Source: Maribacter ulvicola (GTDB lineage: Bacteria > Bacteroidota > Bacteroidia > Flavobacteriales > Flavobacteriaceae). From it: a stretch of DNA of 64,000 nt. Positions 27,066-35,806 of this stretch are shown in pieces. Location: contig NZ_FTMA01000005.1 in assembly GCF_900155985.1 (NCBI RefSeq), positions 186,001 to 250,000 of the forward strand, given 5' to 3'. A program made the translations under genes and the position numbers. Below the pieces are notes generated by a model. The model was not told where the DNA came from and ran no database searches. It saw only the letters and a list, made by a program, of their open reading frames with translations. Each line of letters begins with the position of its first letter. Positions within the stretch are counted from its first letter, which is position 1.

Positions 27066-27935
27066 ATGAAACGAAGAAATTTTATTGGAACCTCAGCGGC
27101 TGCCTCTGTTGGATTCTTAACCACCTCAGCGGCGGCAGCAAACAATAAAAAACCCGATACCACGGCAAAATTAAAGTACAATATTAACCATAGTGTTTGT
27201 TATTGGTGCTATGGAAGCATCCCTTTTGAAGATTTTCTTAAAAATTTAGTAGAACTTGATATTCGTGCTGTTGACCTAGTAGGTCCTGATGAATTTCCTC
27301 TTCTTAAAAAATATAACATTCACGCCTCTATGTGCTGGGGTGCCGGCATGGGCATAGAAAAAGGATGGAACGACCTTTCTTTACATGAAGAACTAATTGC
27401 AGACTACGAACGTGTTATCCCTTTAGTGGCAGAAGCAGGCTACACCAACCTTATCTGCTTTAGCGGTAATAGAAACGGAATGAACGACTTAGTGGGCTTA
27501 CGTAATTGCGCAATAGGATTGAAGAAACTAATGCCCTTAGCCGAAAAGCATGGTGTAGTGCTACAAATGGAACTTTTAAACAGCAAGGTAAACCATAAAG
27601 ATTATATGTGCGATACTTCTGAATGGGGCGTATCTCTTTGCCAAGCCATAGGTTCTGAAAGCTTTAAACTTTTGTATGACATTTACCACATGCAAATTAT
27701 GGAAGGTGATATCATAAGGAATATTGAAGATTACCACCAATATTATGGACACTACCATACTGGAGGAAACCCTGGCAGACATGAAATTGATGAAACTCAA
27801 GAAATTTTCTATCCAGCGGTAATGAAAGCTATTTTAAAGACTGGTTACAAAGGTCACGTAGCGCAAGAATTCGTGCCAAGCTGGGACGACAAAATAGCCG
27901 CCTTAAAACAAGGTGTTACTATTTGTGATGTGTAA
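27066..27935 (+). CDS. exported TIM-barrel sugar isomerase (hydroxypyruvate isomerase-like)
   Basis: 289-residue xylose-isomerase-like TIM barrel of the Hyi / sugar phosphate isomerase-epimerase type. It has a Tat-like signal: KRRNFIGTSAAASVGF, then an alanine-rich cleavage region (TSAAAA). Metal-ligand regions are visible: VLQMELLNSKVNHKDY, KLLYDIYHMQIMEGD and HYHTGGNPGRHEID. Hydroxypyruvate isomerases interconvert hydroxypyruvate and tartronate semialdehyde, but exported members in Bacteroidota more probably act on keto-sugars. It stands alone and ends at a weak hairpin. Confidence 0.9.
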   Translation: MKRRNFIGTSAAASVGFLTTSAAAANNKKPDTTAKLKYNINHSVCYWCYGSIPFEDFLKNLVELDIRAVDLVGPDEFPLLKKYNIHASMCWGAGMGIEKGWNDLSLHEELIADYERVIPLVAEAGYTNLICFSGNRNGMNDLVGLRNCAIGLKKLMPLAEKHGVVLQMELLNSKVNHKDYMCDTSEWGVSLCQAIGSESFKLLYDIYHMQIMEGDIIRNIEDYHQYYGHYHTGGNPGRHEIDETQEIFYPAVMKAILKTGYKGHVAQEFVPSWDDKIAALKQGVTICDV

Positions 27936-27999
27936 TTTATTTAAGTGAGATTAGTGAAATAGTATGTAAGGGAACTAATGTTTTTTGTGATTAAGCAAT

Positions 28000-28027
28000 A
28001 AAAATAGCAATTTAAATGTTGCTTTTT
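28000..28027 (+). terminator. weak intrinsic terminator after the isomerase gene
   Basis: AAAA-T-AGCAA / TTGCT-TTTT stem with an 8-base loop and T-rich tail, about 65 bp past the stop. The stem is AT-rich and has a one-base bulge. Confidence 0.5.
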
Positions 28028-28085
28028 CATACCTCCAATCTAAAACCAATCTACTATTTCACTAAACCACTATCTCATTTTTAAT

Positions 28086-28622
28086 CTAATATTCTCTTAA
28101 AGCCTCCTCTATTTCTTGTACCCAACGTTCTTGTACAGGTAAATTTCTAGAGTAGTTGGTTTCTGAATCGTATCTATTCTGATAGTCGTTCAGTTGTCGA
28201 ATGGTGGCTTTATAGATTTTACGAATCTCTTCTTTTACATTCTTTGTAAATTTTGTCTCTGCCAGTTGCTTTCGCAATTTGCGTGCATAAAGCTCGGTAA
28301 TATCAAAATGTAATTGTTCATGTAATAAGGTAACATCATTACACAGTTCAGGTTTATACCATGACTTGGTTGGATAAAAATAGGCGAACACTTTATAATC
28401 TACCTGTAGTTCATTATTCTCGTAAAAAGTGGTAAAGCGATACGTTATACCACTTGCGGTGGTAGCTGCAGCTCTTGAAGTTATGGGAGCAGCACCTCTA
28501 AAATCGTTCCAAGTAAATCTAAAACCTGGTTCCCAAGACATTACTTCTTGACTCTGAATATTTGAAAAGATCAGTAGCGCTAAAAGAAATAAAGTGGAAT
28601 GTGCTTTTTTTATAAGTCCCAA
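28086..28622 (-). CDS. DUF922 predicted exported zinc protease-like protein
   Basis: 178-residue protein with a Sec signal peptide (LFLLALLIFSNIQSQ, cleavage near residue 24). The DUF922 core has FTWNDFRGAAP near the start and the metal-protease-like TLLHEQLHFDITELYARKL, which gives HExxH geometry with downstream Asp and Glu. The family is predicted to be a Zn-dependent protease but is experimentally thin. It overlaps the end of the OsmC gene by 13 bp and is the last gene in the guaA-LysM-OsmC-DUF922 row, so translational coupling is likely. Confidence 0.88.
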   Translation of the reverse strand: MGLIKKAHSTLFLLALLIFSNIQSQEVMSWEPGFRFTWNDFRGAAPITSRAAATTASGITYRFTTFYENNELQVDYKVFAYFYPTKSWYKPELCNDVTLLHEQLHFDITELYARKLRKQLAETKFTKNVKEEIRKIYKATIRQLNDYQNRYDSETNYSRNLPVQERWVQEIEEALREY

Positions 28623-29014
28623 TGATAAGTAATTACTTTCTCAATATCTGGGTGCAAACTATGGTGCACAGGGCAAGTATTAGCCGTGTGCACCAAAATT
28701 TTTTTATTCTTATCTGAAATATCCTTTGGCAAATGCACTTCTACTTCTATTTTAGAAATTCTTCTAGGTGAAGTTGCCATGTGCTTGGTAACAGAAGCCG
28801 TTGTACCTTTTAGATCTACTTCTAGTCCGTTAGCCTTTATACCCATCATTGTCAACATACAACTTGCCAAGCCTGTTGCAACAGTATCAGTAGGTGAAAA
28901 TGCCTGACCCAAACCGTTGTTATCTAGCGGTGCGTCCGTAACAAAAGAATCGTTTGATTTTAAATGAATGCATTCCGTTCTTAACCCTCCGTTGTACGTA
29001 ACTTTTGATGTCAT
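28610..29014 (-). CDS. OsmC family peroxide-detoxifying protein
   Basis: 134-residue OsmC/Ohr-type protein. The two redox cysteines are in GLASCMLTMMG and ANTCPVHHSLHPDIE, the spacing used for thiol-based reduction of organic hydroperoxides. The N-terminal beta-strand and the long central helix are normal. Length is typical of the short YhfA-like group. It begins 1 bp after the LysM gene stop and overlaps the DUF922 gene at its 3' end. Confidence 0.93.
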   Translation of the reverse strand: MTSKVTYNGGLRTECIHLKSNDSFVTDAPLDNNGLGQAFSPTDTVATGLASCMLTMMGIKANGLEVDLKGTTASVTKHMATSPRRISKIEVEVHLPKDISDKNKKILVHTANTCPVHHSLHPDIEKVITYHWDL

Positions 29015-29015
29015 T

Positions 29016-31193
29016 TTAGTCTATGGTTTCTATTCTTAAATCATCAATCATCAGAATATAGGATGCCCGGTTATAATACCCGGTCACACCCTTTCTTTGA
29101 TAATTGAACTTATTACCGTTATATTCTGTTTCACCTATAAATTTTGAAACATCTACTAAATTGTTGTTATAGGCCAGTTTCAACAAAAGATCATAGGTAA
29201 TGTCAAAACCTCTTACCGCATATCTATTTGGGTCATCACCAAAACGTTCTCTATATCGTTCAACAAATGAATTATTTTTCACTTGACGATTTACTGATGG
29301 ATAGGTAAACTTTAAATTAGATAAATGCGTGTTTGATATAACATTATTTTCAAAAGCGGAATTCATATCTGTTGTAAACATGCGAACACTCACTTTATCT
29401 TTACCCAATATAGGATCAAAAGCGGTATTGTTGAATGAATTTAAAATAGATACTACACTAGCAATTAATTTATAATTATCAGATTCTACAAAAACCCAAT
29501 TAGGAACTTTATCTGAAAGTAATGCCCGTAATTTATCTCTATTAATACCAATATTTTTTTCCTCTTCTTTTACCACAACCACTTTAGCTGTTGGAAAACG
29601 TTTTAGAATTGTTTCTTTCTCCTTTTTATTATCCTCATCCGCTATTACTAAAAGTGTCTCTTCTTTATGGTTGGTTTCCACATAATCTAACATGTGTTTC
29701 CAAAGCACTTCTTCATCAGTATATGAATAGAACACGTTATCCAAACTTAAATCACTTTTAGCGGTTACAGGCGCTACCACAGGAACATTAAATTTAGATG
29801 CCTGTACCGCTGTTTCCTTTAATGATAAAATATCCAAAGGACCAAAAACAGCACTATAATTCCCTAATTGCTCTTTTTGCAGTAACTGTTTGGTCTTAAC
29901 CAGATCTAGTTGATTGTCCAACGTTTTCACATCTATAGAAACCCCCAGTGATTTCATAGAATCAATAGCCACTAACGCGCCAGAGTAAAGACCTAGGCTA
30001 ACGGTCATATCTCTTCTTGCATTTATCGTTTTTTCAGCACTGGTCTTGTCTGCTAAATTTACTTTATCTAACCTAAATGGCAACAGAAACAATACTTTTG
30101 GTTGTACCGTAGCATTTATACTATCCAATAAATTAATCTTATCCAATACCAAAGCATTTCTAACTTCAAAATCACCAACCTTATTTTTAGGTAGTTTTAA
30201 AACCATACCTGCTTTAAGTCCGTCTTTTAGATCCGGATTCAAGACAACCAATTCTGCCCATGTCATTCCAAATTTTCTAGTTAACCTAAACTCATTCTGC
30301 TTTGGCTTAACTTCATAAAAAATATAATTATCCGTATTTATTTCCCCTACCTCCAATTTCTTCTCAGGAATACGAATTATCATACCTTCTTTTAACCCAC
30401 CTTGTTCTGTAATTTCAGGATTTAAACGAACTATTTCGTCTGACTTTACACCAAATTCTTTTTCTAGGCGATAGAAATTCATTTTGGCAGGCACCGTATA
30501 TGACGTATATAATTGTGTAACCTGGTTCTTAACGGTACTACCCGCAATTTTTGGCATTAACAGTTCATATCCTTCAGACAAATAATTGTTAGCGGCAGAC
30601 AGTCCCGGGTTTAGCTCAAGCATTCTTTCTATAGTAATACCATACTTATGAGCGATGCTCCATCTGGTTTCTTTTTCAGCAACAATGTATTTTTCGAAAT
30701 CACCTTGATTCTCAACTACTTCTACAGCTTTAGGAGTACGATACTTTGGAATCCGCAAGTCCATCTTTTTTTGCAACGACGAAGCATATAATTTAGGATT
30801 GTACTTTTTAAGCTCCTCCTCTGTTATATTATACATTTGCGTAATACCAAATATTGTCTCTTTCTTCTTAACGCGATGCTCCGTATAACCTACCGGCACT
30901 CTTGATTTCACAGAATCCTGAACAGCAATATTAAATGTCGACTTACTTGTTTGCTCAACTATCTTTTTACCAGGAACTACCAATATTGTGTTTGACCTTA
31001 GTTTCTGACCTTCTTTAATCTCTTTATTGTACCGTAATATACTTGCAGTTGAAACCCCGTATAATTTAGATATACTTTCTAAAGTTTCTCCAGATTTTAC
31101 TTGATGGGTATCAAATTTTTGTGACATTGCCGTGCAAGACACCAATAAACAAAATGACCCAATTAAGTAAACTTGATTAAATATATACCTCAT
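29016..31193 (-). CDS. multi-LysM protein fused to a periplasmic binding domain
   Basis: 725-residue exported protein. A signal peptide (LIGSFCLLVSCTAMSQ) may carry a lipobox cysteine. Five LysM-type modules follow (about 27-75, 102-150, 165-214, 228-276 and 290-338), for example HQVKSGETLESISKLYG and YIVAEKETRWSIAHKYG. From about 365 to the end there is a type I periplasmic-binding fold (VLFLLPFRLDKVNLADK; GFDITYDLLLKLAY). This fits Bacteroidota proteins annotated as LysM / ABC substrate-binding-like, related in layout to LpoA-type activators of cell-wall synthases. A peptidoglycan role is inferred. It starts 1 bp after guaA, so the two are probably co-transcribed. Confidence 0.9.
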   Translation of the reverse strand: MRYIFNQVYLIGSFCLLVSCTAMSQKFDTHQVKSGETLESISKLYGVSTASILRYNKEIKEGQKLRSNTILVVPGKKIVEQTSKSTFNIAVQDSVKSRVPVGYTEHRVKKKETIFGITQMYNITEEELKKYNPKLYASSLQKKMDLRIPKYRTPKAVEVVENQGDFEKYIVAEKETRWSIAHKYGITIERMLELNPGLSAANNYLSEGYELLMPKIAGSTVKNQVTQLYTSYTVPAKMNFYRLEKEFGVKSDEIVRLNPEITEQGGLKEGMIIRIPEKKLEVGEINTDNYIFYEVKPKQNEFRLTRKFGMTWAELVVLNPDLKDGLKAGMVLKLPKNKVGDFEVRNALVLDKINLLDSINATVQPKVLFLLPFRLDKVNLADKTSAEKTINARRDMTVSLGLYSGALVAIDSMKSLGVSIDVKTLDNQLDLVKTKQLLQKEQLGNYSAVFGPLDILSLKETAVQASKFNVPVVAPVTAKSDLSLDNVFYSYTDEEVLWKHMLDYVETNHKEETLLVIADEDNKKEKETILKRFPTAKVVVVKEEEKNIGINRDKLRALLSDKVPNWVFVESDNYKLIASVVSILNSFNNTAFDPILGKDKVSVRMFTTDMNSAFENNVISNTHLSNLKFTYPSVNRQVKNNSFVERYRERFGDDPNRYAVRGFDITYDLLLKLAYNNNLVDVSKFIGETEYNGNKFNYQRKGVTGYYNRASYILMIDDLRIETID

Positions 31194-31194
31194 A

Positions 31195-32727
31195 CTATTC
31201 CCATTCTATTGTTGCTGGTGGCTTTGAACTTATATCATATACGACACGATTGACCCCAGGGACTTTATTAATGATATCATTTGATACTTTTTGTAGAAAC
31301 TCATAGGGCAGATTCACCCAATCCGCAGTCATACCATCGGTACTTTCTACAGCTCTAAGTGCCACACATTTTTCATAGGTACGCTCGTCACCCATTACAC
31401 CAACACTATTTACCGGCAATAACATAGCCCCTGCTTGCCACACCTTATCATATAAATCCCATTTCTTTAACCCGTTGATAAAAATGGCATCTACTTCTTG
31501 TAAAATAGCTACTTTCTCTGGTGTAATATCCCCAAGAATACGAATTGCCAGACCAGGACCTGGGAACGGATGCCTTCCTAACAAAGCTTTATCTATACCC
31601 ATGCTAGCCCCAACTCTTCGGACCTCATCTTTAAACAACATTTTCAAAGGTTCAACCACTTTCAATTTCATAAAATCTGGCAGACCTCCTACATTATGAT
31701 GACTCTTTATCGTTTGTGACGGACCACCAGTAGCCGATACCGATTCTATAACATCTGGATAAATTGTACCTTGAGCCAACCATTTTGCATTTTCTACCAA
31801 ATGCGATTCATCATCAAAAACTTCTATAAATACACGGCCAATAGTTTTTCTTTTCGTTTCTGGGTCGCTCTCACCTGCCAAATCATCCAAAAAGCGTGCC
31901 GAAGCATCTACCCCTTTAACATTTAAGCCCATACCTTCATATTGCTTTAATACATCGGCAAACTCATTCTTTCTTAAGAGACCGTTATTCACAAAAATAC
32001 AATGAAGGTTTTTGCCTATTGCCTTGTGTAACAATACTGCTGCTACAGAAGAATCTACACCACCTGATAATCCTAAAATTACCTTTTCATTACCAATGGT
32101 CTCTTTTAATTCTGCCACCGTTTTATCCACAAAGGCATCGGGAGTCCAAGTTTGTTCCATTTTGGCAATATGTACCAAGAAGTTTTCCAACACTTGTTTT
32201 CCATCCTTAGAGTGATAAACCTCTGGGTGAAATTGAATAGCATAAGTTTCTTCCCCTTCAAATTTATAGGCGGCATTTTCCACATCATGGGTACTTGCCA
32301 ATAAGGTGGTATTTTCTGGTAGATGTTTAATCGTATCTGCATGGCTCATCCACACTTGGCTACCTGTACCAACCTTATCAAAAAATGGCTCATTCTCCTT
32401 AACAAAACTAAGGTTGGCACGACCATATTCCCTTGTATTTGATTTTTCTACACTACCCCCATTAAAATGCGCCAAATATTGTGCGCCATAACATACGCCC
32501 AATAATGGTTTTTTACCTCTGATCTCTGACAGATCAGGATGCACTGCATCGTCACCTCTAACAGATAAAGGAGACCCGGAAAGAATCACCGCTTTATACT
32601 CAGAAAGGTCTTTTGGTAGTTTATTATAAGGTTTAATTTCGGAAAAAATATTCAGTTCACGTACGCGTCTTCCAATCAATTGGGTGTACTGTGAACCAAA
32701 ATCTAGTATCAGGACTTTATTTTGCAT
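31195..32727 (-). CDS. guaA: GMP synthase (glutamine-hydrolysing)
   Basis: 510 residues from the ATG at 32727. An upstream in-frame ATG at 32742 is rejected because it lies inside the promoter and homologues start with MQxKxxILDFGSQ. The glutamine amidotransferase domain has [12 protein letters not shown] with catalytic Cys. The ATP-pyrophosphatase PP-loop is [16 protein letters not shown]. The C-terminal dimerisation domain ends in KPPATIEWE. It converts XMP to GMP. It leads a row of LysM protein, OsmC and DUF922 genes with 1-bp gaps or overlap, which is an unusual set to follow guaA. The promoter element ends only 3 bp before the start codon. Confidence 0.97.
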   Translation of the reverse strand: MQNKVLILDFGSQYTQLIGRRVRELNIFSEIKPYNKLPKDLSEYKAVILSGSPLSVRGDDAVHPDLSEIRGKKPLLGVCYGAQYLAHFNGGSVEKSNTREYGRANLSFVKENEPFFDKVGTGSQVWMSHADTIKHLPENTTLLASTHDVENAAYKFEGEETYAIQFHPEVYHSKDGKQVLENFLVHIAKMEQTWTPDAFVDKTVAELKETIGNEKVILGLSGGVDSSVAAVLLHKAIGKNLHCIFVNNGLLRKNEFADVLKQYEGMGLNVKGVDASARFLDDLAGESDPETKRKTIGRVFIEVFDDESHLVENAKWLAQGTIYPDVIESVSATGGPSQTIKSHHNVGGLPDFMKLKVVEPLKMLFKDEVRRVGASMGIDKALLGRHPFPGPGLAIRILGDITPEKVAILQEVDAIFINGLKKWDLYDKVWQAGAMLLPVNSVGVMGDERTYEKCVALRAVESTDGMTADWVNLPYEFLQKVSNDIINKVPGVNRVVYDISSKPPATIEWE

Positions 32728-32730
32728 GGG

Positions 32731-32738
32731 CAAAAATA
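32731..32738 (-). promoter_or_regulatory. -7 element (TATTTTTG) abutting the guaA start
   Basis: Exact TAnnTTTG on the minus strand, separated from the ATG by only CCC. A transcript starting the usual 4-7 bases downstream would begin at or next to the start codon, so guaA may be leaderless. Confidence 0.55.
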
Positions 32739-32800
32739 GCAAATTGACCGTTCTTGAAAAGTATCTTTTGGTATATTTAAACCAGATTTAAACATTTTTT

Positions 32801-33526
32801 ATGAAACACATTAGTGCATTTATTTTTGGAGCAGCAATTATCATTGCCGCATATTTTTTGGGCAACGCATATATACAAAGGGCAAACCCACCCCAAAAGA
32901 TTTCAGTTACCGGTTTGGGCAACGAAAATTTTACCTCTGACTTAATTGTTTGGGAAGGTCAATTTTCTGCCAATAGTACCGTTTTAAAAACTGCTTTTGA
33001 CCAATTAAATCAAGACAAAGAAATTGTTCGCCAATATTTAACCTCTAAAGGCATTAATGCCAACAGCATAATTTTTAACAGTGTACAAACTACTGAAATG
33101 CGAGATAACCAATATGAAAATGGTAATTACGTTGGTAGTATTTTTAGAGGCTATCAATTAACACAAACCTTAAAAATAGAATCTGAAAACGTTACCCTAA
33201 TAGAAGGCGTATCTAGAGAAATTACAGAATTATTGAACAAGGGTGTTCAGTTCAACTCTTCGCCTCCAAGGTATTATTACACAAAATTGGCCGACCTGAA
33301 AATTGAAATGATTTCAAAAGCTACGGAAGATGCTAGAATACGTGCAGAAAAAATAGCAGAAAATGCAGGTAGTAATTTAGGAGATCTGGTTTCTGCCAGC
33401 ATGGGCGTTTTTCAAATTACAGGTCAAAATTCTGGAGAAGATTACAGTTGGGGAGGCGCCTATAATACCTCTTCTAAAAACAAAACCGCGTCTATTACTA
33501 TGAGATTAGAGTATAAAGTAAAGTAA
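32801..33526 (+). CDS. SIMPL domain (DUF541) exported/anchored protein
   Basis: 241-residue protein with an N-terminal hydrophobic helix (IFGAAIIIAAYFLGNAYI, residues 8-25) that acts as uncleaved anchor or signal. The SIMPL/DUF541 fold follows: ISVTGLGNENFTSDLIVW, an internal helix with KATEDARIRAEKIAENAG, and a C-terminal ASITMRLEYKV strand. Members lie in the periplasm or outer membrane. BP26 of Brucella is the best known and forms channel-like rings; the function is uncertain. The gene is divergent from guaA. A hairpin at 33582-33608 ends its transcription. Confidence 0.92.
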   Translation: MKHISAFIFGAAIIIAAYFLGNAYIQRANPPQKISVTGLGNENFTSDLIVWEGQFSANSTVLKTAFDQLNQDKEIVRQYLTSKGINANSIIFNSVQTTEMRDNQYENGNYVGSIFRGYQLTQTLKIESENVTLIEGVSREITELLNKGVQFNSSPPRYYYTKLADLKIEMISKATEDARIRAEKIAENAGSNLGDLVSASMGVFQITGQNSGEDYSWGGAYNTSSKNKTASITMRLEYKVK

Positions 33527-33581
33527 GACATTTCTTTGATCAATTTCATTTATTAATATAACCAAACAGTATATAAAATGT

Positions 33582-33608
33582 AAAAGCCCGGTAATCACCC
33601 GGGCTTTT
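33582..33608. terminator. hairpin A: terminator of the SIMPL gene, also terminator-like on the minus strand
   Basis: Perfect 10-bp stem AAAAGCCCGG/CCGGGCTTTT with loop TAATCAC. It lies 55 bp after the SIMPL stop. On the minus strand it is preceded 5 bp upstream by ATTGGTT (33614-33620) and a 14-codon ORF (MKKIFFNVFGLIIG, 33612-33656). Confidence 0.85.
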
Positions 33609-33719
33609 CATTCAACCAATTATCAAACCGAATACATTAAAAAAAATCTTTTTCATAACAACCTGTATTCAAAGACTAAGTCGTTACCTTTATTATCACC
33701 TTACATTCATCCTAAAAAA

Positions 33720-33747
33720 AAAAGCTCAGGAACCACCCTGAGCTTTT
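33720..33747 (-). terminator. hairpin B: minus-strand terminator with no gene upstream of it
   Basis: Perfect 11-bp stem AAAAGCTCAGG/CCTGAGCTTTT with loop AACCAC. The minus strand carries ten T directly after it; the plus side has only TTTTAAAT. No minus-strand gene lies upstream, because the next gene at 33888 is on the plus strand. ATTGGTT (33753-33759, minus) precedes it by 5 bp, exactly as for hairpin A. Confidence 0.8.
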
Positions 33748-33887
33748 AAATAAACCAATTTTAAACCAAAGCTTAAAAATTGAACCTAATCAATTTCCTT
33801 TTCACAGCTATTACTTAGATAACAACCAACTTCTCTTATACCCTACCCATAAATCGTATTATTTTTACTTTAAAATAAATTACAAGT

Positions 33888-34433
33888 ATGATCCATTCAT
33901 TTTTTGAAGAATTAAGTACTGAAATACATAACGGAGTAATTGAAAGAGGACACCCGTTCAGGTTCATTACCATGGCGACAGTTGGCAACGAAACGGTAGC
34001 TCGTTTGCGTACCGTTGTACTTCGTGAGGTTAGTGACGATTTGCGCCTAACCATATATACCGATAGCCGCACGCAAAAGATAAAACACATTGCCGCAAAT
34101 GATCAGGCTAGCTTTTTATTATATCATCCAGAGAAAATGCTACAGTTAAAAGTTGAAGGTACTGCCCAAATAGTAACGGATACCGATAGATTAAACACGA
34201 CTTGGCATAACATTCAACCCAACAACAGAAAAGATTATATTACAAAAACTAGCCCGGGTAATGCTATTGAAAAGCCCGATCATGTAGCATATATTGAAGA
34301 TAAAAATTACTTTACCATGATCGACATTATGCCAACTAAAATTGAATATTTAAAACTGCAACGACCTAATCATATTAGAGCACTTTTTACCAAGACCAAT
34401 GATAAATGGAACGGAGAATTTCTAGTTCCTTAA
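33888..34433 (+). CDS. pyridoxamine 5'-phosphate oxidase-like FMN-binding protein
   Basis: 181-residue split-barrel flavoprotein of the PNPOx-like superfamily. The FMN-phosphate and flavin-contact region is RLRTVVLREVSDDLRLTIYT, followed by DSRTQKIKHIAAND, as in PdxH-like proteins. The C-terminal substrate-specific block of true PdxH (RxPxRLH pattern) is not evident, and the length is shorter than PdxH (about 215). It is therefore better called PdxH-like. It overlaps the convergent glycosyltransferase gene by 4 bp at the stop codons. Confidence 0.88.
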   Translation: MIHSFFEELSTEIHNGVIERGHPFRFITMATVGNETVARLRTVVLREVSDDLRLTIYTDSRTQKIKHIAANDQASFLLYHPEKMLQLKVEGTAQIVTDTDRLNTTWHNIQPNNRKDYITKTSPGNAIEKPDHVAYIEDKNYFTMIDIMPTKIEYLKLQRPNHIRALFTKTNDKWNGEFLVP

Positions 34434-35803
34434 TTTATATAGAAGTATAGATTTTCCTTTTCTTTCCCAAATTCAATAAGACTATCAACCGGTACTGTTT
34501 GTTTTTCTTCGGATGGATTAATTATTATTTCAACTCCCCTATCATGTTTCAGTTCTAAAGCGGATAACGAATAATCATCTGCTGAGAGTATAGTTTGCTC
34601 CGGATGCAACAAACGCACATTACCGGCATAGGTAACATTAGGAAGCACCCATAGACAATCATCACAGCTTTGTTGCAATTTATGGGCTATTGGCTCAAAA
34701 CCAAAATGTACAGATGAAGGTATACTCAATACCTTTTCTATTGGTGTTCTTATTGTTTGGACACCTATTACCGCAATAAAAACCCAGTAGCCAACAGAAA
34801 CTAATTTTTTTTTATTCTTAAATCTTACTTTCTCCATTAGTAACACTACAAAAGGTATAAAAAGCGGCAATAACCATCTGGTTTCTACTTTCTGACTTTG
34901 AAAAATGACAAAAAACAAGCCTAATACCAGTAATTGCATAAATAACATTTTAACAAACCAATTTAGTTTTGGCGTATTGAAACTCACCTTTTTTGAGAAA
35001 TAGCCTATGCCGACTACTACAAGAAGAGGAAACATTAAGGCGAACAAGCCTTTTAAATAAATTAAAACAGGAAGCAACGAAAATCCCGATTCCGCTTCTT
35101 TTATACCTATTTTCTCTTCTACACTAGATGCTAAAAATGTTTGAAATTCGTCCGGACCCAATAACCAGTAGGCATGTGGCGTTACAATTAAAGTAGAAAT
35201 GAAAACCGACAACAGTATTTTTGGACTAAAAACTACAGCTCTTAATTCCTTATCCCATAAAGCAACCAGGGCAAAGGTCACCAAAAAGAATGCATAATTA
35301 TATTTAGACATCATGCCCACACCTACAACCAAACCAAGGAAAAAATAATTTAAAAAAGACTTTTGTGCTATTAATAGTTGTATGGTATAGTATGATGCTA
35401 CAACACACAAACACAACAAACTAGTATGCGAAAGCCTACGAAAAGTAAAATCGATATATACGGGTATTAAAACCAAGGCTAAAACAGCTAATTTAGATGT
35501 ATCTGCCTCTTTAATCCGTAGTCCCGCAAATTGATACAATAACAATAATGTTCCTGCAAACAACACACCTCTTAGCATAGAGAATGCCAATTTACCAACA
35601 CCAAATATAGAATTGAAACCATATTGCAACCACGTGTAAAGTGGTGGTTGATCATCATACCCCCAACGAAGCCACTGTGAATAATATGCTTGTTCAGCGT
35701 CTTCTAACTCTAAAGCACTTTTAAAAAATGTAATTAAGGTTATGGTTAAAAATGACAATACAGCAAGTACCGCTACCTTATGTAGAGATGCGTTATTACC
35801 CAT
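34430..35803 (-). CDS. GT39/GT83-like membrane glycosyltransferase
   Basis: 457-residue integral membrane protein with about ten or more hydrophobic helices and the ArnT/PMT-like (dolichyl-phosphate mannosyltransferase 2) layout. The first periplasmic loop carries the acidic motif LELEDAEQAYYSQWL and DDQPPLYTWLQYG, typical for lipid-linked sugar donors. Such enzymes add a sugar from a polyprenyl-phosphate carrier to lipid or protein at the periplasmic face. The acceptor is unknown. It follows bshC with a 3-bp gap, so they share a transcript. The C-terminal soluble domain (about 365-457) is short. Confidence 0.88.
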   Translation of the reverse strand: MGNNASLHKVAVLAVLSFLTITLITFFKSALELEDAEQAYYSQWLRWGYDDQPPLYTWLQYGFNSIFGVGKLAFSMLRGVLFAGTLLLLYQFAGLRIKEADTSKLAVLALVLIPVYIDFTFRRLSHTSLLCLCVVASYYTIQLLIAQKSFLNYFFLGLVVGVGMMSKYNYAFFLVTFALVALWDKELRAVVFSPKILLSVFISTLIVTPHAYWLLGPDEFQTFLASSVEEKIGIKEAESGFSLLPVLIYLKGLFALMFPLLVVVGIGYFSKKVSFNTPKLNWFVKMLFMQLLVLGLFFVIFQSQKVETRWLLPLFIPFVVLLMEKVRFKNKKKLVSVGYWVFIAVIGVQTIRTPIEKVLSIPSSVHFGFEPIAHKLQQSCDDCLWVLPNVTYAGNVRLLHPEQTILSADDYSLSALELKHDRGVEIIINPSEEKQTVPVDSLIEFGKEKENLYFYIN

Positions 35804-35806
35804 TAT

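Larger units (their letters stand above)
33527..33887. other. intergenic region with two tandem minus-facing hairpin elements
   Basis: 361 bp between two plus-strand genes. It holds hairpins A and B, about 140 bp apart. Both are followed on the plus strand by AACCAAT and then by a CTTTTTCAT/CCTTTTCAC box, which on the minus strand reads as (A/G)TG AAA A(A/G)G. No protein gene of ordinary size fits. See findings for the small-transcript interpretation. Confidence 0.6.

Noticed and set aside
32728..32742. Upstream ATG for guaA
   Set aside because: It lies in the promoter element, and homologues start at the downstream methionine.
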